From: Xanthobacteraceae bacterium
GTDB taxonomy: Bacteria; Pseudomonadota; Alphaproteobacteria; Rhizobiales; Xanthobacteraceae
DNA: 64,000 nucleotides
Direction: 5' to 3'
NCBI GenBank assembly: GCA_019750915.1
Contig: JAIENY010000044.1
Coordinates: 1 to 64,000 of the forward strand
A program made the position numbers and the translations under genes. Of the stretch, positions 1 through 8,493 are shown piece after piece (the first letter of the stretch is position 1; the number at the start of each line of letters is the position of its first letter). The notes under the pieces were generated by a model that worked only from the letters and a program-made list of their open reading frames with translations, searched no databases and had not been told where the DNA came from.

Positions 1-105
1 AAGCCGCGTGTGGCGCGTGCTCCAAAGCCCGCAGCCACCGCTCCAGCAGCCGCTCCGGCCGCAGCGCCCGCGCAGAACTCGTCACCCTTCCCTCCGGTCC
101 AGTAA
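1..105 (+). CDS. C-terminal end of an unidentified protein (partial)
   Basis: An open frame enters from the left edge and stops at TAA 103-105. The visible 34 residues are an Ala/Pro-rich, positively charged tail ending in PFPPVQ. Such tails are low-complexity linkers or cell-envelope extensions in many rhizobial proteins and do not identify a family. The next gene, moaA, starts 105 bases downstream on the same strand. No function is proposed. Confidence 0.5.
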   Translation, partial: KPRVARAPKPAATAPAAAPAAAPAQNSSPFPPVQ

Positions 106-210
106 GGCCGGAGGATTCGCCGCCGAACAGGAATTGTGCTTGTGTCGTCCAGCGCTTACATAGCGTAAACGGCGTCCAGGTCGGACGCACGGGAGTTCCA
201 ACGGACGAGC

Positions 211-1239
211 ATGAGCACAGCTTTTTCCACGTCACCGAACGGAACGGCGATGGTCGATCCGTTTGGACGGTCAATCAGCTACCTGCGGGTATCTGTCACC
301 GATCGGTGTGACTTGCGCTGCTTCTACTGCATGTCCGACGACATGCAGTTCCTTCCCAAGGCAGACCTGCTGTCTCTGGAAGAACTCGATCGTCTTTGCT
401 CGGCGTTCATCGCCAAGGGCGTCAGGAAGCTGCGGCTGACCGGCGGCGAGCCACTCGTGCGTCGCAACGTGATGACGCTGTTCCGCTCGCTGTCGCGGCA
501 CCTCGCAAGCGGGGCGCTAAACGAGCTGACACTGACCTCCAATGGCTCCCAGCTTGAGCGTTACGCCGCTGAGCTAGCCGATTGCGGCGTGAAGCGGATC
601 AATGTGTCCCTCGACACGCTCGACGCAGACAAGTTTCGCGCCATCACCCGCTGGGGTGACCTCAACAAGGTGCTGGCCGGCATCAAGGCCGCCCAGAACG
701 CCGGCCTCAGGGTAAAGATCAACGCGGTCGCGCTGAAGAACATGAACGAGGATGAAATCCCATCGCTCATGAGCTGGGCACACGGCGAGGATATGGACCT
801 CACCCTGATCGAAGTCATGCCCATGGGCGAGGTTGCCGGTGGCCGGATCGACCAGTACGTCCCGTTGTCCATGGTGCGCACCAGTCTGGCGGATCAATTC
901 ACTTTGACTGATCTGATCGAGAGTTCTGGCGGCCCGGCCCGCTATGTGCGTGTCAACGAAACCGGCGGAAAACTCGGCTTTATTACGCCGATGACCCACA
1001 ATTTCTGCGAGTCCTGCAACCGCGTCCGCATCACCTGCACCGGCACCCTGCATACGTGCCTGGGGCAGAATGACGCTGCCGACCTCAGGAAACCGCTCCG
1101 GGCCTCCCCGGACGATGATTTATTAAATGAAGCGATCGACCAGGCCATCGGTCTGAAGCCCAAGGGGCACGACTTCATCATCGATCGCCGCCACAGCGCG
1201 CCAAGCGTCAGACGCCATATGAGCGTCACCGGCGGCTAA
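211..1239 (+). CDS. moaA: GTP 3',8-cyclase MoaA (molybdenum cofactor biosynthesis)
   Basis: A radical SAM enzyme of 342 residues that converts GTP to (8S)-3',8-cyclo-GTP, the first step of molybdopterin synthesis, in the cytoplasm. The N-terminal [4Fe-4S] motif CX3CX2C is at C33, C37 and C40 (CDLRCFYC). The GGEP motif lies near residue 78. The second cluster motif CX2CX13C is at C266, C269 and C283. The chain ends in the Gly-Gly pair that is conserved in MoaA and needed for activity. Length matches the family (about 330-345). Downstream is a TRAP transporter with no evident link, so moaA appears to stand alone here. Confidence 0.96.
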   Translation: MSTAFSTSPNGTAMVDPFGRSISYLRVSVTDRCDLRCFYCMSDDMQFLPKADLLSLEELDRLCSAFIAKGVRKLRLTGGEPLVRRNVMTLFRSLSRHLASGALNELTLTSNGSQLERYAAELADCGVKRINVSLDTLDADKFRAITRWGDLNKVLAGIKAAQNAGLRVKINAVALKNMNEDEIPSLMSWAHGEDMDLTLIEVMPMGEVAGGRIDQYVPLSMVRTSLADQFTLTDLIESSGGPARYVRVNETGGKLGFITPMTHNFCESCNRVRITCTGTLHTCLGQNDAADLRKPLRASPDDDLLNEAIDQAIGLKPKGHDFIIDRRHSAPSVRRHMSVTGG

Positions 1240-1375
1240 TTTCGCGGAACTTCCCCCAACGACGCATTGACGGCTGCTTTGGCCGCTGGAATCGTGCATC
1301 CCGTCTTGCGGTAAAAGAATCTTGTGCGAATGACCGTCACACAGTAATGCCGCGGGATATGGGGGAGACAAAAAG

Positions 1376-1972
1376 TTGCGTTCGCTGCTGTCATTGAGCC
1401 GCGCCATCGATGCTTTCAACACCTTTCTGGGGCGCTGGGTATCGTGGCTAATCGTCGTTGCCGTGATCATTTCGGCCGGCAATGCCGTGATCCGCAAAGT
1501 GTTTGACTCATCGTCAAACTCTTATTTGGAACTACAGTGGGTTCTGTTCAGCGTCGTATTCCTGTTCTGCTCGCCGTGGACCCTACTCAACCACGAGCAC
1601 ATCAAGATCGACATCGTCAATCAGGCGCTTCCACTCCGGGTCCGGGGCTGGATCGACATGATCGGACATCTTCTGTTCCTCGTGCCGTTCTGCGTGATTC
1701 TGATCTGGACTTCGGTCCCCTTCTTTCTCGTGTCCTTCGCACAGAACGAACAGTCTTTCAGCGCCGGCGGCTTGCCGCAATGGCCCGCGAAATCGCTGAT
1801 CATGATCGGCATGGCGCTTCTGCTGGTGCAGGCGGTCTCCGAAATCATCAAGCGGGCTGCCGTGATGAAGGGGCTCCTGCCCGACCCCAACGTCTCAGCA
1901 CTTAGCGCTCACGAACAGATTGCGGTCGAGGCAGAGCGCATCGTCAAAAATATTTCGACGGATAACAAATGA
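1376..1972 (+). CDS. TRAP transporter small permease (DctQ/FcbT2-like)
   Basis: A 198-residue inner-membrane protein with about four hydrophobic segments, the size and pattern of the small (Q) subunit of tripartite ATP-independent periplasmic transporters. The start is TTG 1376, with GGGGGAGA about ten bases upstream. The conserved W(V)LFSVVFLF..PWTLLNHEHIKID stretch, where the chain passes from membrane to loop, is typical of DctQ. The large permease follows 37 bases downstream. By resemblance of the three components the system belongs to the mannitol/chloroaromatic-type (FcbT) TRAP branch, whose natural substrates are usually carboxylates. Confidence 0.88.
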   Translation: MRSLLSLSRAIDAFNTFLGRWVSWLIVVAVIISAGNAVIRKVFDSSSNSYLELQWVLFSVVFLFCSPWTLLNHEHIKIDIVNQALPLRVRGWIDMIGHLLFLVPFCVILIWTSVPFFLVSFAQNEQSFSAGGLPQWPAKSLIMIGMALLLVQAVSEIIKRAAVMKGLLPDPNVSALSAHEQIAVEAERIVKNISTDNK

Positions 1973-2009
1973 GAACAACAATCAACAAAAACGTAGAGGG
2001 ACTTCGTTA

Positions 2010-3854
2010 ATGACCGCCATGCTGATCCACTACATGGCGCCGATCATGTTCGTGTCGCTGGTGTTATTCCTGCTGCTCGGCTACCCGGTTGCGTTTTCCC
2101 TTGCCGCCAACGGCCTGCTGTTCGCGCTCATCGGAATTGAGCTTGGCCTTTTCCGGCCAGACTTCCTCCAGGCGCTTCCCGAGCGCGTTTACGGCGTGAT
2201 GAACAACGAAACGCTGCTCGCGATTCCGTTCTTTACGTTTATGGGGCTCGTTCTCGAGCGATCGGGAATGGCGGAAGACCTTCTCGAAACGATCGGTCAG
2301 TTGTTCGGCAGCATCCGGGGTGGCATCGCCTACGCCGTGGTGTTCGTCGGGGCGCTGCTGGCAGCGACGACCGGTGTCGTTGCAGCCTCCGTCATTTCAA
2401 TGGGCCTGATCTCGCTGCCCATCATGCTGCGCTATGGCTATGACCGACGCGTTGCAACCGGCATCATCGCAGCTTCGGGCACTCTCGCCCAGATCATCCC
2501 CCCTTCACTTGTCCTGATCGTGATGGCCGACCAGCTCGGCCGTTCGGTCGGCGATATGTACGAAGGCGCCTTCATCCCCGGCTTGGTGCTATCGATCCTT
2601 TATGCAGGCTACATCTTCCTGGTAACGATCGTCCGTCCCAAGGCCGTGCCCGGGCTTCCGCTTGAGGCCCAAACCCTGCGAGAGCCGGAAACCGCCAAGC
2701 ACCCGCTCATTCTGCCGCTCGCAATTCTTTCCGCAGCGGCAACGTCCTATTTCGTGGTGGTCAAGCTTGGCCTGCTGGATTGGACGGCGCCCGCATTCGA
2801 TAAATTATCGCTCGGCGCGCATGTCAGGAACGGCGTTTGGATGCTGGCGTTTCTGGCGCTTTTCATCCGGCCTTTCGGCGGAATCATCCGCACCATGACC
2901 ATGTCGCTTTATTCGGTGCTCGCGCTGGCGATAGCTATCGGCGTTGTCGCCATGAGCTTCACAACGGTCCGTGCCGGCGCCGACTATGTCGTGCTCACGA
3001 TGTCGATCGTGGTCGCCGTGTCGTTCATCATCGCCGTGCTCAACAAGTTGCTTCGCCTCCGGTTGCTTTCGAAGCTCGCCGAGCAAGTCGTTTTCGTCAT
3101 GGTGCCGCCGCTTGGACTCATCTTCCTCGTCCTCGGCACCATCTTCATTGGCGTTGCCACGCCCACCGAAGGTGGCGCCATGGGTGCTGCGGGCGCGATG
3201 ATCCTTGCTTTGATGAAGCGCAAACTATCATGGGACCTGACCCGTCAGGCTGCGGAATCCACCGCAAAGCTGTCGGCGTTTGTCATCTTCATCCTGATTG
3301 GCGCACGCGTATTTTCCTTGACCTTCTACGGCGTCGACGGCCATCGCTGGGTCGAGGAGTTGCTGGTGTCGCTGCCTGGCGGCCAGATCGGCTTCCTGAT
3401 CTTCGTCAACGCCATCGTTTTCGTTCTTGCGTTCTTTCTCGATTTCTTCGAACTCGCCTTCATCATCATTCCGCTGCTCGGACCGGCCGCGGAAAAACTT
3501 GGTATCGATCTGATCTGGTTTGGCGTCATGCTCGGCGTCAACATGCAGACATCGTTCATGCATCCGCCATTCGGCTTTGCGCTGTTCTATCTGCGGTCGG
3601 TCGCGCCAAAGATCCCGTATCTTGACCGTGTCAGCGGCCAGCGCATGGAGCCCGTGACCACCGCCCAGATCTATTGGGGATCCGTGCCGTTCGTCATCAT
3701 CCAGCTCATCATGGTCGCACTCGTAGTGCTCTTCCCCTCAATGGTCATGCACTACAAGGGAGCCGCGTCGACGGTCGACCCAACCAAGATCGACATTCAA
3801 CTTCAGCAGCCGGACTTGCCGCCACTGGATTTGGGCCCCCCCTCGTTTAAATAA
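2010..3854 (+). CDS. TRAP transporter large permease (DctM/FcbT3-like)
   Basis: The ion-coupled translocation subunit of a TRAP transporter, with many membrane helices. At 614 residues it is longer than classical DctM (about 430); this length is usual for the FcbT3 branch, which has extra helices in the middle (about residues 215-320). The start is taken at ATG 2010 because AGAGGGA lies just upstream (1995-2001). An in-frame frame reaches back to 1920 inside the small-permease gene but has no ribosome site. The C-terminal half keeps GVATPTEGGAMGAAGA, the signature of the family. The gene ends just before a strong terminator shared with the convergent binding-protein gene. Confidence 0.92.
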   Translation: MTAMLIHYMAPIMFVSLVLFLLLGYPVAFSLAANGLLFALIGIELGLFRPDFLQALPERVYGVMNNETLLAIPFFTFMGLVLERSGMAEDLLETIGQLFGSIRGGIAYAVVFVGALLAATTGVVAASVISMGLISLPIMLRYGYDRRVATGIIAASGTLAQIIPPSLVLIVMADQLGRSVGDMYEGAFIPGLVLSILYAGYIFLVTIVRPKAVPGLPLEAQTLREPETAKHPLILPLAILSAAATSYFVVVKLGLLDWTAPAFDKLSLGAHVRNGVWMLAFLALFIRPFGGIIRTMTMSLYSVLALAIAIGVVAMSFTTVRAGADYVVLTMSIVVAVSFIIAVLNKLLRLRLLSKLAEQVVFVMVPPLGLIFLVLGTIFIGVATPTEGGAMGAAGAMILALMKRKLSWDLTRQAAESTAKLSAFVIFILIGARVFSLTFYGVDGHRWVEELLVSLPGGQIGFLIFVNAIVFVLAFFLDFFELAFIIIPLLGPAAEKLGIDLIWFGVMLGVNMQTSFMHPPFGFALFYLRSVAPKIPYLDRVSGQRMEPVTTAQIYWGSVPFVIIQLIMVALVVLFPSMVMHYKGAASTVDPTKIDIQLQQPDLPPLDLGPPSFK

Positions 3855-3862
3855 GGAAAACG

Positions 3863-3891
3863 AAAAACCCGGCCTCGCGGCCGGGTTTTTT
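3863..3891. terminator. Bidirectional rho-independent terminator
   Basis: The stem CCCGGCC/GGCCGGG is flanked by five A on the left and six T on the right, so it can stop transcription from both strands. It lies between the TRAP large permease (+) and the convergent TRAP binding protein (-). Confidence 0.92.
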
Positions 3892-3911
3892 ATGCTCTGA
3901 ACGAGAACAGA

Positions 3912-5000
3912 TCAGCCGCGCGTACGCGACCTGATCTGGAAGCTGTCGAAGGTATATTCGGCAACCTGCCACCACAGATATTCGTCGCCGCGGTAGGCCT
4001 GCATCGCATCAATCGCCTTCTTGAAGTCGGGGTTCTTGGCCGAAATCTCAGCCCAAAGCTCGTTGGTAGCCTTGAGAGAAGCTTCGAGGATTTCGTTGCT
4101 GAACGGGCGCAGTTGCGTGCCGCTGGCAACGAGGCGTTTCAACGCACCCGGGTTCTGCTGATCGTAGCGGGCCTGCATCAACGTATTGGCGTTCGCATTC
4201 GCGTTCACCAGAGCTGCCTGATACGCCTTGGGCAACGAATTCCATTTCTCCAGATTCGTGAGCGAGTGGCACATCAGGCCGCCTTCCCAGAATCCCGGAT
4301 AGTAATAGAACGGAGCCACCTTGTTGAATCCGAGTTTCTCGTCGTCATAAGGTCCGATCCATTCGGCCGCATCGACCGTGCCCTTTTCAAGGGCCGGATA
4401 AATATCGCCACCGGCAAGCTGCTGCGGCACAACGCCGAGCTTGGCCAGAACCTGACCCGCAATACCGCCGATACGCATCTTGATGCCATTGAGGTCGGCG
4501 ACGGTCTTGATCTCCTTACGAAACCAACCTCCCATCTGCGTGCCTGTGTTGCCACACGGATGAGGCATGACGCCATACTTCTTGAAGAACTCTTCGCCGA
4601 GCTGGCTGCCGCCGCCCTGATACCACCAGGAGTTCTGCATGCGGGCATTCAAGCCGAAGGGGACGGTGGCATAAATCGCAAATGTCGGATCCTTGCCGAC
4701 GTAATAGTAAGCGGCCGTGTGGCACATCTCGACCGTGCCGTTCGACACCGCGTCAAGAGCCTGCAGTCCGGGAACCACTTCACCCGCAGCAAAAACCTGG
4801 ATCTGGAATTTGTTGTCGGTCATCTCGGCGACTTGCTTGGCCATGATTTCGGCCGCGCCGTAGATCGTATCCAGCGATTTTGGGAAGCTCGACGTCAGAC
4901 GCCATTTGATCTCTGGCGATGACTGCGCAATCGCGGGCGAAGCCACGGCTGCCACCGCAGCTCCGGTTGCTGACACTTTAAGAAAGTCACGACGTTTCAT
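3912..5000 (-). CDS. TRAP transporter substrate-binding protein (FcbT1/DctP-like), Tat-exported
   Basis: A periplasmic solute receptor of 362 residues. It begins with a twin-arginine signal (MKRRDFLKVSATGAA, cleavage after AIA near residue 25), so it is probably exported folded by Tat. The mature part shows the fold and motifs of the DctP superfamily, FcbT1 branch: WRLTSSFPKSLD near the N terminus, TVEMCHTAAYYYVGKDP in the middle and a conserved Arg in KMRIGG near residue 177, likely to bind the substrate carboxylate. It is convergent to the two permease genes, so it has its own promoter upstream of 5000. The substrate is unknown; a lactate, keto acid or other carboxylate is likely from the family. 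Confidence 0.9.
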   Translation of the reverse strand: MKRRDFLKVSATGAAVAAVASPAIAQSSPEIKWRLTSSFPKSLDTIYGAAEIMAKQVAEMTDNKFQIQVFAAGEVVPGLQALDAVSNGTVEMCHTAAYYYVGKDPTFAIYATVPFGLNARMQNSWWYQGGGSQLGEEFFKKYGVMPHPCGNTGTQMGGWFRKEIKTVADLNGIKMRIGGIAGQVLAKLGVVPQQLAGGDIYPALEKGTVDAAEWIGPYDDEKLGFNKVAPFYYYPGFWEGGLMCHSLTNLEKWNSLPKAYQAALVNANANANTLMQARYDQQNPGALKRLVASGTQLRPFSNEILEASLKATNELWAEISAKNPDFKKAIDAMQAYRGDEYLWWQVAEYTFDSFQIRSRTRG

Positions 5001-5129
5001 TCAGGCACTCCTCCAGTACAAACTCTTCTTATTCGAAGAACCTTGCCCTGTACCATGGAAGTTTCAAGAAAAAACGCGACAATTTGGGCTGACGAGACTT
5101 AAACAAAGGTCGCAGATTCGTCAGGCAAC

Positions 5130-6248
5130 TCAGGCCGCTGTAGGCTGCGCTTTCAACTCGTTTTTGATCTTGTCAGCGATCGCGCGATAGATTTCAGCAT
5201 GCACGCCGGTTGGCTCGCTATCGACTACGGGACGACCTTCGTCTGATCCCTCGCGAATGGCGATATGAAGCGGAATCTCGCCCAGGAACGGCAGACCGAG
5301 TCTCTCGGCTTCATGACGCGCGCCGCCATGGCCAAAAATGTCCGACCGCGTGTTGCAGTGCGGGCATTGGAAATAGCTCATGTTCTCGATAATGCCGAGC
5401 GTCGGCACATTTACCTTCTTGAAGGCGGTAATACCGCGGCGTGCATCCGCCAATGCCAGATCCTGCGGGGTCGAGACGATGACGGCGCCGGTGAGTGGCA
5501 CCTGTTGCGCGAGCGACAACTGCGCGTCGCCGGTACCCGGTGGCATGTCGACGACCAGGATATCGAGATCGCCCCACACCACATCCCACAACATCTGCCG
5601 CATCGCGGACTGGATCATCGGTCCGCGCCAGACCATTGCGGTGTCTTCAGAGACAAGAAAGCCGATCGACATCAGCGGCAGACCGAAACGCTCCAACGGA
5701 ATCATCTTCTTGTCATCCGTCAGCTTCGGCATCTCCTTCGTACCGGTGAGACGCGGCAGCGAAGGCCCGTAGATATCGGCGTCGAGCAGACCGACCTTCA
5801 AGCCGAGATCTCGCAATCCGAGCGCAAGGTTCAAGGCCGTAGTGGATTTTCCGACGCCCCCCTTGCCGGAGGCCACCGCGATAATCGACTTGATGCCCGG
5901 AATTGCCTTCTGCTGGGCCATCGGCGAGTCCGAGGGCCGCGCGTGCTGATGCGGCTGATGAGACGCGACCGGCTTGACGCCAGTTGCGGGGGCCGTGCCC
6001 GGCTTCCTCTCCGCCGTCAGCGCGACCAACACTGTGGTCACTCCAGGAATGGCCTTAATCGCCGCCTCCGCCTGGGTGCGTACGTCTTCCCATGCTCGTG
6101 CCTCGGCCGCGTCCACATTGATCGAGAAGAACACCTTGCCGTCGTTCGCGGTGATCTCGGAGAGCACCTTGGCCACCGTGAGAGGTACGCCCCGCGGGGT
6201 CGGGATCTTGGCGAGGGTGTTCAGAACTTGGTCCTTGGTCACAGTCAA
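5130..6248 (-). CDS. apbC: Iron-sulfur cluster carrier protein Mrp/ApbC
   Basis: A P-loop ATPase of 372 residues that carries and delivers [4Fe-4S] clusters in the cytoplasm. An N-terminal DUF59/MIP18-like domain (about 1-85) is followed by a His/Pro-rich linker. The deviant Walker A motif GKGGVGKS is at 128-135. The cluster-binding CPHC pair lies near residue 290. TTG 6248 is preferred as start because GGAGAG lies five bases upstream; GTG two codons later is a weaker choice. The gene appears monocistronic. It is typical of alphaproteobacterial Mrp and nothing is missing. Confidence 0.94.
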   Translation of the reverse strand: MTVTKDQVLNTLAKIPTPRGVPLTVAKVLSEITANDGKVFFSINVDAAEARAWEDVRTQAEAAIKAIPGVTTVLVALTAERKPGTAPATGVKPVASHQPHQHARPSDSPMAQQKAIPGIKSIIAVASGKGGVGKSTTALNLALGLRDLGLKVGLLDADIYGPSLPRLTGTKEMPKLTDDKKMIPLERFGLPLMSIGFLVSEDTAMVWRGPMIQSAMRQMLWDVVWGDLDILVVDMPPGTGDAQLSLAQQVPLTGAVIVSTPQDLALADARRGITAFKKVNVPTLGIIENMSYFQCPHCNTRSDIFGHGGARHEAERLGLPFLGEIPLHIAIREGSDEGRPVVDSEPTGVHAEIYRAIADKIKNELKAQPTAA

Positions 6249-6485
6249 AATAGCTCTCCGGAACGGCTGACGAACTAGGCTTCCGACGATTTGGGGCGGC
6301 GGCAGCGCTTTTCAACCGCTCTTACCATCGACCGCATCGGCCTTCTACCGAAGCCGTGCCGGGTTGTGCCCGAAACAGTCTCCGCCACGCTTAAAGCGGT
6401 GGATGAAGCCCATAAAACCTGAAAGGGGCTCCCCTTGGAACAAAAAAGTCATAAAAGGTTCGCAAACGATCGAGGGGACACTTTT

Positions 6486-7127
6486 ATGAGATGGTTCAAG
6501 GCCTTGATGCCTAAAGAGCATCCATTTTTCGAATTGCTCGCCAGGCATTCCCAGACGCTGGTGGACGGAGCTCAGGCCCTGGAAGGGATGCTGCGCGGCG
6601 GTAATGAGATCGAAATCTACTGCGAGAAAATCAACCGCCACGAGAATGAGGCCGATAACATCACCCGCGAAGTGATGACGGCGATCCGTCGCTCCTTCAT
6701 TACGCCGTTCGACCGCAGCGACATCAAAAACCTTATTACCTCGATGGATGACGCGATCGATCAGATGCAGCAGACGGCCAAAGCCGTTGCCCTCTTTGAA
6801 GTCCGCGAATTTGAACAGCCGATGCGAGAGATGGGCGCTATCATCGCCAACTGCGCCGCGCTGGTGGTGCGCGCGATCCCGCTGCTCAAGTCCATCGGAC
6901 CCAACGTGACGCTACTTGCGGCGATCACTGAAGAGCTGACGCGATTGGAAGGCAAGGTCGATGATCTGCACGATCTCGGTCTGAAGCGGCTGTTCCTGAA
7001 GCACCGCAACAACAACGCGATGGACTACATCGTCGGTGCCGATATCTACGATCACCTTGAAAAAGTAGCTGACCGTTTCGACGACGTCGCGAACGAGATC
7101 AATAGCATTGTAATCGAACAGGTTTGA
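6486..7127 (+). CDS. DUF47 (PhoU-like) protein paired with the phosphate transporter
   Basis: A helical protein of 213 residues of the DUF47/PhoU-related family, which almost always sits next to PiT-type phosphate permeases and is thought to control them or help their function. The start is ATG 6486, preceded by GAGGGG at 6472-6477; an in-frame TTG at 6435 lacks a ribosome site. Conserved acidic/His patches (NRHENEADNITRE near residue 50) resemble the metal-binding surface of PhoU. The pit gene follows after 13 bases, so the two are surely cotranscribed. Confidence 0.92.
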   Translation: MRWFKALMPKEHPFFELLARHSQTLVDGAQALEGMLRGGNEIEIYCEKINRHENEADNITREVMTAIRRSFITPFDRSDIKNLITSMDDAIDQMQQTAKAVALFEVREFEQPMREMGAIIANCAALVVRAIPLLKSIGPNVTLLAAITEELTRLEGKVDDLHDLGLKRLFLKHRNNNAMDYIVGADIYDHLEKVADRFDDVANEINSIVIEQV

Positions 7128-7140
7128 ACAGGGGTATCTT

Positions 7141-8145
7141 TTGACGGCCTCTCTCACCCCAATTCTTCTGGTTGCTCTGATCGGCATCGCACTGCTGTTC
7201 GATTTTCTCAACGGACTTCATGATGCGGCCAATTCGATCGCGACCATCGTCTCGACGCGTGTCCTGAAGCCGCAATTTGCGGTGTTCTGGGCCGCGTTCT
7301 TCAATTTCATCGCATTCCTTTTCTTCGGCCTGCATGTCGCGAATACCCTGGGGACTGGCATCATCGATCCTCAAATCGTCGATCCGCAGGTGATTTTCGC
7401 AGCTCTCCTTGGCGCGATCATCTGGAATATCGTGACATGGTGGGCCGGCATCCCCTCCTCCAGCTCACATGCGCTGATCGGCGGTTTGGTCGGAGCCGGA
7501 TTTGCGAAGGCTGGCATAGCAGCGATGGAATGGTCGGGCCTGACCAAGACCATTCTGGCAATCTTCGTCTCGCCGCTGATCGGTTTCGTACTGGCTCTTG
7601 TTCTCGTCATTGTTGTGTCGTGGTGTTCGGCACGCTCAACACCCTTCATGGTCGACAGTGCATTCCGCGTTCTGCAGTTCGGTTCGGCCTCGCTCTATTC
7701 GCTCGGTCACGGCGGCAATGACGCGCAGAAGACGATGGGGATCATCGCCATCCTGCTGTTTTCGCAAGGCTACGGCGGAAGCGAGTTTCACATACCGTTC
7801 TGGGTGGTGATCGCCTGTCAGTCTGCGATGGCACTCGGCACGCTAATGGGTGGCTGGCGCATTGTGCGAACCATGGGAAGCCGGATCACCCACCTGACCC
7901 CGATGCAGGGCTTTTGTGCCGAAACTGGTGGCGCGCTGACCCTATTCGCAGCCACCGGTCTCGGTATCCCGGTTTCGACCACGCACACCATCACCGGCGC
8001 GATCGTCGGGGTCGGCGCGGCGCGACGTCTGTCGGCCGTGCGATGGAATATTGCGAGTTCGATCGTCGTTGCATGGATCATCACGATTCCCGCAACCGCA
8101 GCAGTTGCCGCCCTCGTGTACTGGCTGGTTCCTCTCTTTCGCTAG
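7141..8145 (+). CDS. pit: Low-affinity inorganic phosphate transporter, PiT family
   Basis: A 334-residue inner-membrane transporter for phosphate (as metal-phosphate) with cotransported ions. The two PiT signatures, one per inverted repeat, are present: GLHDAANSIATIV near residue 25 and GHGGNDAQKTMG near residue 195. About ten hydrophobic segments are visible. Start is TTG 7141, with AGGGG eight bases before it. Length equals the short PiT form found with DUF47 partners. It forms an operon with the DUF47 gene and perhaps with a 53-codon frame downstream. Confidence 0.95.
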   Translation: MTASLTPILLVALIGIALLFDFLNGLHDAANSIATIVSTRVLKPQFAVFWAAFFNFIAFLFFGLHVANTLGTGIIDPQIVDPQVIFAALLGAIIWNIVTWWAGIPSSSSHALIGGLVGAGFAKAGIAAMEWSGLTKTILAIFVSPLIGFVLALVLVIVVSWCSARSTPFMVDSAFRVLQFGSASLYSLGHGGNDAQKTMGIIAILLFSQGYGGSEFHIPFWVVIACQSAMALGTLMGGWRIVRTMGSRITHLTPMQGFCAETGGALTLFAATGLGIPVSTTHTITGAIVGVGAARRLSAVRWNIASSIVVAWIITIPATAAVAALVYWLVPLFR

Positions 8146-8169
8146 CCATCACCCCTCCAAGGAGATCCG

Positions 8170-8331
8170 ATGATCGGCAACGTCGAAGTTCTCATCCGCC
8201 TCGCCTGCGCTGCGGCCCCTGAAAGTTTGATGGGTATCACTCACTTCAGAAACAAGTTGAACGACATCGCGCCCGCCCGTCAGGTCAAACAGATCAAGCT
8301 CGCCAGCGAACCGCAAACGTCTGCACCCTGA
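8170..8331 (+). CDS. Small hypothetical protein downstream of pit (53 aa)
   Basis: ATG 8170 is preceded by a near-perfect ribosome site (AAGGAGAT at 8158-8165) and opens a frame of 53 codons ending in TGA at 8329. The predicted peptide starts MIGNVEVLIRLACAAAPES and ends in a Lys/Gln-rich stretch; no family is recognised. It lies 24 bases after pit in the same direction and probably shares its transcript. The strong ribosome site is the main argument that it is real; composition does not clearly prove coding. Confidence 0.5.
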   Translation: MIGNVEVLIRLACAAAPESLMGITHFRNKLNDIAPARQVKQIKLASEPQTSAP

Positions 8332-8493
8332 AATTTATCCGTGCGCATCTCGGAGACCGCCCCGGTATTCGGAAACGGGATTCAGGTTTCGTTAACCTGA
8401 TTAAATCTCTCTTTAAGGCACCTCTTAAGGAATTCGCGCCAGAAATAGAAATGCGGGAATCCGTCGTGTGCGTCGTGGGAATATTGTCCATCA

